DNA of 64,000 nucleotides. It comes from Oscillospiraceae bacterium. GTDB taxonomy: Bacteria > Bacillota > Clostridia > UBA1381. The stretch's first letter is position 1, and every line of letters starts with the position of its first letter. The DNA lies in assembly GCA_022509025.1 (NCBI GenBank), contig JAFLUB010000003.1, forward strand, positions 1-64,000, read 5' to 3'. Below the pieces are notes generated by a model. That model ran no database searches. It saw only the letters and a list, made by a program, of their open reading frames with translations, and had not been told where the DNA came from. Shown here one piece after another: positions 1 to 12,600 of this stretch. Made by a program: the position numbers and the translations under genes.

Positions 1-2
1 TT

Positions 3-473
3 TTACTTGCTACCCATAAATGGGTCTCTCGGATCGAACAGACTTAATTGATCTGTCTCTCTATCCCTTTTTATCTGATTTGATATGTAGTTCTTTATCG
101 CTTTTGTGTCCTTTCCTACTGTATCCACATAATATCCTTTGCACCAGAATTCTCGATTTCGATATGCAAACTTCATATTCCCCCACTTTTGAAATATCAT
201 CAAACTACTTTTTCCTTTCAGATATCCCATGAATCCTGATACACTCATTTTCGGTGGTATGCTGACCAACATATGTATGTGGTCAGGACACACCTCGCCT
301 TCTATTATCTCTACTCCCTTCCATTGACACAACGTCCTCAATATTTCTCGTATCTCTATTCTCTTTTCCTCATAAAATACTTTCCTCCTGTACTTTGGAG
401 CAAATACTATATGATACTTGCAATTCCATTTCGTATGTGCTAAACTATTTGCGGTATTATTTTGATTATTCAT
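3..473 (-). CDS. tnpA: IS200-type HUH/Y1 transposase TnpA
   Basis: WNCKYHIVFAPKYRRKVFY, PDHIHMLVSIPPK (HUH motif) and YYVDTVG (catalytic Tyr region). Start set at 473 because GGAGG lies just upstream; the listed start at 488 would overlap that SD. Stop TAA at 3-5. Confidence 0.93.
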   Translation of the reverse strand: MNNQNNTANSLAHTKWNCKYHIVFAPKYRRKVFYEEKRIEIREILRTLCQWKGVEIIEGEVCPDHIHMLVSIPPKMSVSGFMGYLKGKSSLMIFQKWGNMKFAYRNREFWCKGYYVDTVGKDTKAIKNYISNQIKRDRETDQLSLFDPRDPFMGSK

Positions 474-580
474 TTTAATATCCTCCAATTTTGTATTTTT
501 TATTGTAACTGGCAGGTCACAATTTTATTATACAAAATTGGAGTTTTTATGTCTATCTCATCGGCATTAGCCTTTACTGA

Positions 581-601
581 ACCACGCGACTATCGCGTGG
601 T
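581..601. repeat. IS200/IS605 subterminal hairpin (9-bp stem, 3-nt loop)
   Basis: accacgcga cta tcgcgtggt read directly. Confidence 0.7.
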
Positions 602-618
602 TTTCTTTATACAAAAAC

Positions 619-650
619 AAAACCGGCGGATTTCCGCCGGTTTTATTTTT
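619..650 (-). terminator. Intrinsic terminator of the giant gene (possibly bidirectional)
   Basis: aaaaccggcgg attt ccgccggtttt with T-rich tracts on both sides, immediately after the stop codon at 654-656. Confidence 0.8.
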
Positions 651-653
651 GTT

Positions 654-3600
654 TTAATTCTCAAGTGCAACTACTTTAGCTTTTCTATCGCTGGTCAGGT
701 TGTTAAGTACAACCGTTCCGGTATACATATGCATACAAGCCAGAAGCAAGTCTGTCGTATTAACAACACCGTTTCCGTCAAGGTCACAATCGGATCTATC
801 TATTTCTATTACATCATCCTCGCCTTCCCCTGTCCTGATTCGGATTTTGCGTACAGTATAATCTCCATTTTCATTTATTGTGTACGCTGTATATGGGTAC
901 TTAGGATTTTCTCCGAATGTTACATATGTATGATCTGAAACGCCTAAAATTTCTGTTTCTACTGAATAATCCGTAGATTCTTCTGCTGCAGCTGTGTCAG
1001 AGCTGTCGCCTGCATCTGTATCTGCATCCGCGTCTGTATCAGCATCTGCGTCTACATCAGCATCTGTGTCTGTATCAGCATCTGCGTCTGTATCTACATC
1101 TGCATCTACATCTGTGTCTGTATCAGCATCTGCGTCTACATCAGCATCTGTGTCTGTATCAGCATCTGCATCTGTATCTACGTCTGTATCAGGTGTTTCT
1201 GCACCGGATACTTCTGCATCAGAATCAGGCTTTTCGTCCTTATTTTCATCCGCATCCGACGGTGTCTGCTTATCCGCGTCATCGTCAGGTGTTACGGTTT
1301 CGCCTGTAGTTACATTCTCATCTGATTGTGTTTCATCATCAGACTTGATTTCATCCTTTGTTTCTTCATCTTCTTCGTCGTCAACAGTCTTAGCCTTACC
1401 TATTGTCGCAAAGCTCTCATATTCTCCCGGAAGCAGCTCATTATAATCCTCTAACATTATGTTGTAGATGAAGATGTTCATTACGTAGATATCCAATTCG
1501 TCAACTACGTCATCTCCATCGCCAAGGTTAATTATATTACCAGGCAGGATTCTAAGCTTTCCGAAGTCATATTTAGCCGGAGCAAAGGTTTCTATTGCTT
1601 CGATATTTGTAATCTCATAGTCAAGATATCCGTCACGCTTGATAACGAGTGTGTAAGTATCTGAATCAGGCAGTAACTCAGGCAGTTCGAATGTGAATGA
1701 ACCGTCTGTCGGTACGTCGTAATAAATCTCGCCTGTTTCTTTAAACTCAACCGGATGATATTGATCACTGCTCTTGAACAGATACATGGTTGCGCTATGG
1801 TCAGGTTCTATTTCTGATTCTTCAACAAGCTCTGTCATCGCGTAAACATGACCTGTGACGTACATCTGAAGTGAAGGTTCATCTTCTTCAGCGTCTCTTG
1901 TTACCGTTACTACGTACTTACCGCCTAATTCCTTATCCTCCGCATTCTTTGCTTCAATCTCGAATACGAATGTGAAGGTCTTCTTATTGAGCGGTAATTC
2001 GAACTTATGTTCGAGAGTTCCGTTATTAACGTTCTCTGACGTGATTATCTCATCACCAAAGGTCATTCTTAATATCGGATTCGGTACGTCAGCAGATATC
2101 TTGAATGTGATTTCTGACTCAATCGGTGCAATCAGAGTATTATATGCTGTGGTGTTTCGATTGAACAGCGGGTCAAGTCTCTTGTATTGAGCCTGAGTCG
2201 GGTCAGCATCCGTTATTTCGATATTGCTCAAGAACGCTGTGTTCGCTCTTACAACCTTAATAACGTATGTGCGTGCTGTCTTTCCTTCACCTGATACTGT
2301 CGCATAGATATAAGCTACATCATCAGCTGTGTCAAGCGTGAATGTCGCCTTCGCAGGCTCTTCCTCTGTACTTAACTGAGGAGCTGTGTTATTACCATCA
2401 TAGGTAAATACGATTGAATCTGTATGTTCCTCAGCTATAGCAAATACGTCAATATCTGTTGCATACGGTGAAACTGAAATAGTGTATGAGGTTGTTTCAG
2501 AATCGAATGTAGTGATGTCCATTAAGTCGGTAGTCAGGTCAATCAGCTTTGCTGTACCGTTATCGCGCGCAGCGCGGTTAATTGTCAGCTTATATGTGCC
2601 TTCCTTACCATTTTCGTCTGTAACAATAATCTCAATAACTTCCTGAGCTTTTTCGGTAGCGAGGAATGTATCAGGCAGCTTGATTTCTGATTTTGCTGTG
2701 AGTTCCTCATTTTCTCCGCTCTTTAACGTTATTTCAGTACCGTCGCTCAGTACCGCAACTATTGTATCAGTTGCACTCTTTGCTGTTACGGTTAATTCAA
2801 CTGAATTATCTGTGTAGCTGATTGTAGTGTCATATGACAATACTTGACTGTTGAATTCCGGATTAAGTTCATACAGACCGTCATTTTCGTCTGTTTCGTC
2901 TGTCAATTCGAGGTTCTCCAAAGCTACTGATGTAACTTCACCCTCAGCACGTACTACATGCAGCTGATAGAATCCGTCTTCCTTAGTTCCGTCAGCATAT
3001 GTAACTGATACCTTAACAGATACTTCGAAGTTGAGTACGTTAATCGGCAGATTTTTGAATTCATTGTAAGATTCATTGCTGCGTGTTCTTTCGTCTTCAG
3101 GTACCGGTGTGCTCTGTACATACGCGCCTTCGTCAAGACTCATGCTTATAACAGCGTTATCGTATGTATGAGCTGTGTAAACCTCGAAGGATTCAGCTTC
3201 TCTTCCGATAGTAACCGTGTACTCTCTCAGAATCGGATCGAAGTCTGCAGGATCTATCTGAGTATTAGCGCCTACCCACAAATCTTCAAGTACCGGAGTA
3301 TCTACACTGTATACTTTTACAACGTATTCGTTCGTTAATTCATAACCGCTTGATGCGAATGTTGTCGCGCGGAATCTGAACGTAGCTTCGCCTTCTTCAC
3401 CTATAGTCTCAGCAATATAAGTCGGTAAGCCAGGTACAACAGCATAGTCGTTCAATTCCTCATCGAACAATTCGATGTAAACATCGTCATGGTCACTTGC
3501 TGCGAACAGATATGGTGTTGAACCCTTATTCGTTGCTTCGTACTTGAATGTCTTTTCATTGAACTTCGTGAAGAATCTTGCTTCGTTGCCTGTTGCAGTG

Positions 3601-6600
3601 CTTGTCGGATCAAGCATGATTCTGCTGATAAACGGCTCGTAAATTTCGTCTTCTGTCTCTTCAGCAGCATATACAACGTATACGTTATCTCTGATACTGT
3701 TGTCATTGTATATGGTTCTTACAGAGATATCAAATCTCTCTCTCTGGGTTGACAGCTTGAACTCTCCTGTGCCGTCTTCAAGCTCTCTGCCGTTTACAGT
3801 AATTATATTTTCCTTAATGCTGCTATCTTCCTTAACTGTAATTGTAATCGGAAGACTGCTTGTTCCGCTAACGAATTCTACTCCGTTTCCAACAGCTTCA
3901 TTAAGGTCAGTTAATCCTATTGTACCGCTGATTTCAGGCTCGCTTATTTCAGCACTGAGAGCCGCAAGAGCGAATATTTCAGTGTCGTCATCTTCGTGAC
4001 CGTCTTCGCCACCCTGCTCTTCGCCTTCTTCAGGACCAATCGGATCCGGATTTTCCGGTTCAGTTGTTCCCGGGCCTTCTTCCTCAGTCTTCGGTGTCTT
4101 TATAACCGTTACAGAGTATCTCTGAATTGTGCCGTTATTATTAACAGTGATAACACGTGTTGTCTTACTGTCTTTAAGTGTTACCATACCTGTGCCTGTT
4201 ACCGCAGCGTCCTTATCAGCAGCCTTTGCGCCGATTGTTACGCTATCGTCACTTGTATATACGTAGTAGTTAAGCTCTCTTGCCGCGTAGTCTGCTCTGT
4301 CTTCTCCGTCTATCTGGATTGATGCAAGGTCAGGTGAAGATGCAGCCAGACCCTTTCGGAAGATGTTCAGAGTGTAAATCGAGTCAGGCATGCTGCTTGC
4401 TTCATCAGCATACAGCTTGATTGCTACCTGATTGTCTTTACCTGCTGTCAGAGCTAACGGCATTGCATTGCCTTCATACTTAATTCCGTTTACACGGATT
4501 ATGCTGTCTGACCATGCTGCTGTTTCAAGCTCTACCTCTTCAATATCGTTCGGAACTGTTACAAAGTAATCCTTTACGTCTCTTGTGAACGACGGTACTA
4601 TTGTACCCTTGTTCAGAGTCAACTGAGTCAGGAATGGCTTATCCTCTGTTTCCTCTTCCGGACGATAGATGTGTACAAGATATACAAGCTTTGTCATTGT
4701 TGCAGCTTCTTTTTTGTCAAGCGCTGTTACAACAACCTTAACAGTGTTCTTTCCGAAGTCAAGGTCAATCTTGCTTGACAGTGACTCGCTTTCAACAATT
4801 TCATTGTTTACAGTAATCTTCGCGTTTGTTGCTGTCGGAATGATATTTACATAATCCGTGTCCTTGTTAACCTTAACCTCGTATTCTGTTATTTCAGAAT
4901 CGAATGCAGGCGACAGGTCAAAGTTTAATGTGCCGCTCACAACTTCAAGGTCATCAAGTCTCGGTTTGAGAGTATCATCCGATGCGCGGTTGATTACTAC
5001 TGTGTAGTATTGCTTATTACCCTGAGTATTCGACAATTCGATTGTGACAATATTGTCACCGTCTACTATGTTCTCTATAAGCTTATCTACTCCGCTCTTC
5101 GCTGTTTCATTATTAATCTTAATGATTACGTTTTCCGGATTAGACTCGTCGCCTGATTCAGCATAGACTCTTATCTTTGCTGTTTCGAAGCTTGACGGTA
5201 CGCTTACGTAATATGAATGATTATCCGGGTTATAAGCCGGAGTTAAGTCGTACAGTACGTTCGTCTGGTCACGAACTTCGATTCCTGTTGTAAGCTCAGG
5301 TATCGGATTATCAAACGGGTTGCGGTAGATAAGAACTGTGTATGTCTTCTCCGCTCCGAGTTTTGACTTAACTGTGAATGTTACCTTTGTTTCTCCTGTC
5401 GGTAATGACGGAATTGCATAGCTTGTTCCGCTACCGATGGTGGTTGATGCGCCGCCGTCCATTGCAACATTGATTGAAACTGTGTTATCTCTTGCAATCG
5501 GTGTTAAATCAACTTTATCCACTGAGTGGTCATATACCAGGTGATAGTTCAGAATATCGCTATCGAACAACGGTGTCATTATGCCGCCGTCTGTGTACTT
5601 GATATCGATAAGATCTGCGTTATCATTTTCGCCCGGCTTATAAACGTTGATTACATATACCTTCTTTGTTGTGCCCTTATCCGAAGCGTATGCGGTGATA
5701 ACAATCTTGTTATTGCCGTCTACCAGCGGAATGTTAGTTGCATTAGCGAGGCTTGTTGTTTCAAGGTCATAATCCCATGCTTCACTTCTTACCCACAGAT
5801 CTGTCAGTATGTTCTCTGCAACTGCGTGCAGTGAGATAGATGCTGTGTCGCTGTTTACTGTCATTGAATATGACGTGTTATCCTTATTATAGTCAGGAGT
5901 CATATTGAAGCCGTCAACAGCTATACTGCTCAGAAGCGCGCTTGTCTTCTGACCTGATGCTCTGTTTATTGTGAGTGAGTAGTAACGCTTGTTATTACCC
6001 GCTGTATCCTGAACCTTAACGACAAACAGGTTATCGCCTTCGTTCAGTGTCAGATGTGTACGCTCGTTCGCGCCGATTAGCTTCGGCTTGGATGAGAGGT
6101 TATTCATATCGTACAGATATGCCTCTACGTTACCAAGCTTACTTACTACGCTTGCATTCGGAACTATTGTCAGATATTCATCCGACTCTGCCGCAGTTAC
6201 ATTTGCATAGTAGTTATAGTCAACATCTGATGAGTTTGTAATCATCGTCAGCGGATGACTATCAAGCTTAACTGCTGACAAGAAGTTAACATCAGAATCA
6301 ATGTTCTGGTTTGTATTCTTGAACAGCTCTATTGTGTATCTCTTAAGCTCATCGTTTGAACCTGTTGACAACAGCTTGAATACAACCTGTGTGGTCGTCT
6401 TCGCGTTTATGGAGTTGCTCAGGTTAACCGTATGAGACATCGACGACTGATTGCGCGTCTCGTTCACGCCGTCAACAGTGCTTACTATAGTATAAGCAGA
6501 ATCTGTATTTCTCGTCGCTGTTATCGCAATCGGTGTCGTGTTTTCATTCACATCAGCGTCAATTACAAGCTTATAATCTGTGATATTCTTATCGAACATC

Positions 6601-9600
6601 GGAACTAAGCTGTAGTACTTGCCGCCTATTGTTACTCTGAGGTCGTCAAGAATTGTGTTCACTTCATTGCTCTTACGCTTGATGTTTACACTGTAAATCT
6701 TTGTTACTGTCTTATCCTCAGATGTAACCTGAACTCTGAAGATATTGTTTCCTTCAGCAAGATTCTCAACCTTGTACGATGAACCGTTTACGATATCCTG
6801 TACAGGTAATGAACCTTCGCTTGATGTGAACATCAGCTTCAGTGAAGCATTTGCTGTCGCAAGAATCTTTGTGAAGTTAACGCTTGTAACATCGTTACCT
6901 ACGTTAATCTCATATTCTCTCAGATCGCTTCTGAATGTCGGTTCAAGAGTTACCGATGCTTCTGTATTAAGCTCAATGAGGTCTGCGTCATTTGACAGTC
7001 TCTTTACATATAAGTCATATGTCTTATATTCCGACTTATCATTTGCTCTTACGGCAATCTTGATGAGATATGAGCCGTCAGGCTGACTGTTAGTCAGATA
7101 TGTCTTAGCTGTGTACTGATTATTCACACCCTCGTCATGTGACTGTTCTGCAAGAGTACCAATCTTAACAAGTCTGTTATCCTGGAGAGTTGTTACTCTC
7201 AGATACGGCTCGCTCGTCGCATTCTGCGGTATGCCTATTTCATAGTATCCGTTTTCATGCGTCTCGTCTGCCTCATGCCATACAGCACCTATCGGATTTG
7301 TATACGGCAGTTCAGGATCGCTTGTGAATGTGTTTCCTTCAACATCCATGAAGATGCTCAGAATATCAGTATCAATCGGGATAAGAACAAGCTTCAGTTC
7401 GTAATCCTTGCTTATCAGAACTTCTTCAGTTACGTCGCCGTCCTCTTCATCAGAGGTTGCTCTCTTAAAGATACTTACATTGATGCTTACATCTGTATCT
7501 TCAGCGATTGCTACAGGCATATCAAGGTTTGCCCACTTACCAGGCTCTGATACTGTGCCTGATTCCAGACTATCATCTTCGCCGCCATCCAAACCGTTTA
7601 TTATCAACGTTGTTACTGCTCTTGAATCGTCAGCAATAGCCTTGATATTCGGCTGTGTGCCGCTCTGAACATACGCTACATATGTGCCGTCCGGCTGGAG
7701 CATTGCAGGCATATCGTTTACGAGAACCTGCTGAAGCATTGCATCAACCGGCATACGGTAGATGTGGAGCTCGTATTCTCTTACTCCGATTTCTGATTCT
7801 TCTACCGTAACGCGTCCTGTCTCGCTTGTTACCTTTACGAAGAATACGTTATCACCATACTTGAGTGATACATTCTCCTGAACTTCAACGAATGCACTTG
7901 AATATGAGTTTCCGTCTTCGTCAAGGATAGAAACGATTGTGCGCGCTCCTTCGTGGTCATGCGCCGCATGAGCGAAGATATCAACATTAGATATGTCTGA
8001 CGGTACATCTACAGTGTAAACTGTATCTGTAGATTTATCCTTATTAGGATCGAATACAGGATCCATGTCATAGCCGCTATATAATGCAGGATTGAGTCCG
8101 TGATCCAATACCATGAGTGTTTCCAGCTCATCCTCAGATTTCGGCTCATGTATCTCGATGACATACTTCTTCACGAAGTGCGGAACTCTGAGATAAATCG
8201 GAATGCTGTAGAACTCAGGAGTTGCGGCAGATTCTTCGCCTTCTTCTCCCTCCATGCTGTCATCGTCCGAATTGTCGTCCGAATCAGCGTCTTCTTCAGC
8301 TTTCTTCTTCGCCAGATCTACCTGCTGCTTAATATAATCGCCGAGGTTCTGAATCTGCTCTCCATTTTCGTCTGTGATCTGGATAGAAATTTCAACATCC
8401 TTACCCCACTCATTGCTCTTATCAGCATAGTCTATGAGTGCCTGTAGAGTCGTATCTGCATTCGCGTATACATTATATATTGTAATGTACGGGTCAGGCA
8501 TGATTGAGTAGTTCGTTACTGTCGGCTGGAATTCCATGTTGTAGAACGGAATTACCTCTTCGTCTCCTGCCGGCTTCTTGTTGCCTTCCGGAGTTTCTGA
8601 CTCTTCGTCATCTGTCTGGTTATCTTCGGGTTCTTCCGTTGTGCCTGTGCCAGGTCTTGTAACAAACAGATCGTCAAGATATACATCTATCGGAATATGC
8701 TTGATTATAAGTACATAGTGGCTCGGAGCCTCACCCGGAACAGTTACTTCCATATCGAAGATATTCTCGCCTTCATGAAGCTTCACATAAGCCTCAAGAT
8801 AGCTGTTATATCCGATATAGCTCTGCTCAATTGCCTTAGTATCTTCGTCGCTGTTGCTCAGCTTGATTGTCGTACCATCGGTTATTGTTCCAATCTGAAC
8901 CTTCGCAACAGGATTTTCAGATGTTGAGTATGAGTACGCCTCGTAAGAAGGTGTATCCTTATGCATTGATGATACAGCGTCATTGTCGTTTACACGAACA
9001 TAGTCGATTGTTTCATCAAACTTGTCACGGTTTACAGTTACATAGTAATCTGCAACGTGTACCTTATCACTATTGTAGATTGACAGTGTGATTACAGCAG
9101 GTGACGCGTCACTGAGCTTAACCACATCAGCGATAGTATTATTTTCCTGAGTTACCGTGAATACATTATCCGCGTCGTCAAGTCCGAGAACGGTTGAGCC
9201 CTTTGTTCCGCCTGCAACCTGTACGTAGTATGTCTCTTCACCCGGATGAGCCATAGTAGCGTTCAGATTTACTTCAGTCAGATAGTACGGAAGAACTGTT
9301 ACTCTCTCGTAATAGTATTCCGGAACTTCTATGTCTGTATTCTCGCTGACATACTCTGTCATCTCATTGTTTACTTCAATGCTCAGCTCATAATCGCTGT
9401 CATATCTTATGATTGTGATAACATATGACATAACCGCATCTTCGCTGTACGGAGCTGTTACAGTTACAGGAATGTCTGTACTGTTACTGTCAGTATTAAG
9501 CTTAACATCGCCTATGAACGAGCCTACACCTGTGTTGTTATCCGCGTCAACAGTATTGCCCACGTGGATTTTAGCCCATGCATTGTCAGCCTCAAGCTTA

Positions 9601-12600
9601 AGAACTGTGCTTGCGGGATACTTATCTTCTTCTTTACCCGCCGGGAGATATACAACGTATGTTGAGAGACTTGTTTCAACCGCATCGGTCAGAACAATGT
9701 CCTTAGAAATCGGATCGCTCGATGTGCTGCCGTCTGTTCTGTCACCGGCTGCAACTTTCTCAAGCTTAGTACCCTCAGGCTTGTTGATAATTACAAGTCT
9801 GTATTCCGTAGGATTACCGTGAGTTCTTGAAGTAACTCTGAAGCGGTATGTATAAGATAAGATACCATTTACGCCAACCTCTTGTGTTGTAGCACCCTTA
9901 TATTCAGGTTCTTTTTGTGAACCCTGCTGCTGGGCTTCAAGAAGCTCTCCGTCTTCATTATAGAACTGAACGTATGAATACGGATCTATAGTGAATACGA
10001 ACGGTTTAGCCAGGAATGTACCCTCAGGCACTTCCGCACGGTACTCTATAGCTCCCGATACCTTACCCATCGGTACAGCTTCCAGCTTTGTTGGTTCTGC
10101 ATCAATGTCTGTCGCTTCAACAAGTACCTTCAATACTCCAGTTTCACTTGATGATTTCTGTATCATCAATGTGTACTTCTGAGTCTTTGATTTGCTGTTC
10201 GTTGCATTTATTGAGTCTACGCCTGATGTTACCGTTGCATTGAGCAGTATTTCATCTGTAGGCATATCAACGCTGAAGTAGAGAAGCTGTAGTGCTTTAG
10301 CATTATCAATAGGATTGTTATCCTTATCGAAGAATTCAATCTTCGATGTGCTTGACTTTGTCTGCGCCTTGATAAACGCTTTTGTCGCCGTTGACTCAAG
10401 GAAGCTTATGTAGTTATATACATTATTCGTTACGCTATCCAGAGTTGCAGCTGCATATGACTTCTCTGACTCGCCTGTGTCGCTTACGAATATGTCAAGC
10501 TTCAGGTCTTCTGTAATCTCACCCGGCTTCAGACGGTTGATACGTAATGTGTATGTCTCTATCTGGTCAGGCTCACCGTTTTCTTTCATGTCCGGAGAAC
10601 CTACCTTTATAGGTACATCTAACGGTTCTTCTACAGTAATACCTGTCAAGTCTATATTATCATTCATGCTGTATCCGGCTGAATACGGCATATCTTTAAC
10701 AGATACATATGCTTCTTCATTTACAGCTGTTGCTTTGACTGTAGCTCTACCTGTCTCATCATTCATGATGTCGATTACGTATACTGAAGGATCGTCTGCA
10801 CTTACAGTAGCTGCACGACCGTTGAGTGTAACATTAGCAAGAGCGAGGTCATTTACCTTACGAACTATCTTTATTGTGTAGTACGCAGGGTTCATGTCTG
10901 TATCATAGCTCCATACCTTAGCTACGAAGGTCTGTGAACGTTCGCCTGTTGAGGAGATTATATCATTCTCCGGATCAAACAGAATGTTTCCGGTCCATAC
11001 ATGGCTGTTCTTTGTCTTGTTATCCTCAGCCATATTTCCATCAGCTATATCAACACCTATACGTGCTATCGGATAGGAGGCTGTGAGTCTAACAGGAACT
11101 GATGTTGCTCCGTATGTAGTGTTAAATACAATCGGCTCAGACAGTGAAATGTCATTCTCTTCATAGAGCTGATATGGCGAATCAGGATAGCTCTCGTAAT
11201 ATGCTTCAGCCTTAGTGATCTGTCTGCTGTTGGATATTCTCTTGAGTATAACAGTGTATTCTCTGATATCCTCAGCCTTAACATCGTCTGACAGCATCTG
11301 ATCCTGAGTCTTTATTCTGAAGTGCATTGTATATACATCGTTCGGATCAAGACCGGAGAATCTGATAGATCTCTCATGCTGCAGATATTTACCTGTATAG
11401 AGACGGGCTCCTGTAGGATCCTGAATATCTATACCTGCATATTCGTATTCTGCTATTACCTTCATCTCGATAGATGTTACACCTACCTCGATTTCAGCAA
11501 TATAGGCTCCCTTCTTAGTTTCACCATTTTCTACATATGTGTAATTTTCATTGAATACGGCATTATCAACAAGGTCAAGAGTTCCTACTTCGCCGACCCA
11601 TACGCTATGATCGCCATCTTCATTCACTTCAACATTGTTGTTCTCATTTTCTGCAAGGTATATATGAATTTCATATATCTGTTCAGTACCTGCTTCTGAT
11701 GTAATCTTGAATTTAATGGTCTGCGGCATACCCCAGTCTAACGGATATACTTCGCTAAGCGTGTAGTTATGTTCAACGAGGTATGGAGTCAAAGCAGAAC
11801 TATTGATAATAGTCAGATTGTTATCTTCATCTTCCAGTGTTGCAAGAGTCAGCGGTGTCTCCTGAGCCGCTACTACACGTATAGGTACAGGTTTACCTGA
11901 CTCAACTAAGCTCTGTGATACGAAGCTGTCGAAGTACGGATAATCATAGATGTCATCACTGTTCGGACCTGCAGATTCAATACCGTTTACTGTGACAGAC
12001 TGCACATCTGTATTTGCAGACAGAATCTGTACTTTCAGTACGTTTCTCGATGTTCTTCTGCCGTCTTCGGAGGTTACCATGTATGAAATATCCTTACCGC
12101 GGGTAATTTCATCCTTGCTTATCGGTATAAGTATACCGTGAATCTCACCGCCGTTTTCTACGCCTTCGCCTTCGACAACTGTGTTATCATCAGTAGCGCC
12201 CTCATATGTTACGTTATTCAGAGTAATCTTCGCCTTAGGCGATGTGCTCTCAATATATACTCTGAGGTACTTTTGACCGTTACTGTCAACAGTCATTGTT
12301 GTTTCGCTTACTCTGAAGTATGAAGTCACAGTTGGACTTTCTATCTTGTTATAGCTTTCAACTTCATTAACTGTTGTATTTGTATCATCTATTGATGTAT
12401 CCTCTGACAGTCTGTAGATGACAATCTTATAGTAGTGATTGTAATCCTTACCGGCTTCAGGTGTTGAGGTTACATAGATATATGTATCTTCTGTATCCTC
12501 TGATACATCAGCCGCAGTATTTACAGGTATAGCAATAGGTGTCTCAGCAGGATCGAAGTCCTCTTCGTTCGTATTGCCGTTATCTGATTCTGCCTTTACA

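Larger units (their letters stand above)
1..601 (-). mobile_element. IS200/IS605-family insertion sequence, tnpA only (no tnpB seen); right end runs off the window
   Basis: tnpA ORF plus a subterminal hairpin ACCACGCGA-CTA-TCGCGTGGT at 581-601 upstream of tnpA, as expected for the left end of an IS200/IS605 element. Exact ends not determined. Confidence 0.75.

Noticed and set aside
994-1446. Apparent Ser-Ala-Val repeat protein (SASVSASASTSAS...)
   Set aside because: It is the reverse complement of the Asp-X hexanucleotide repeat, not an independent gene.
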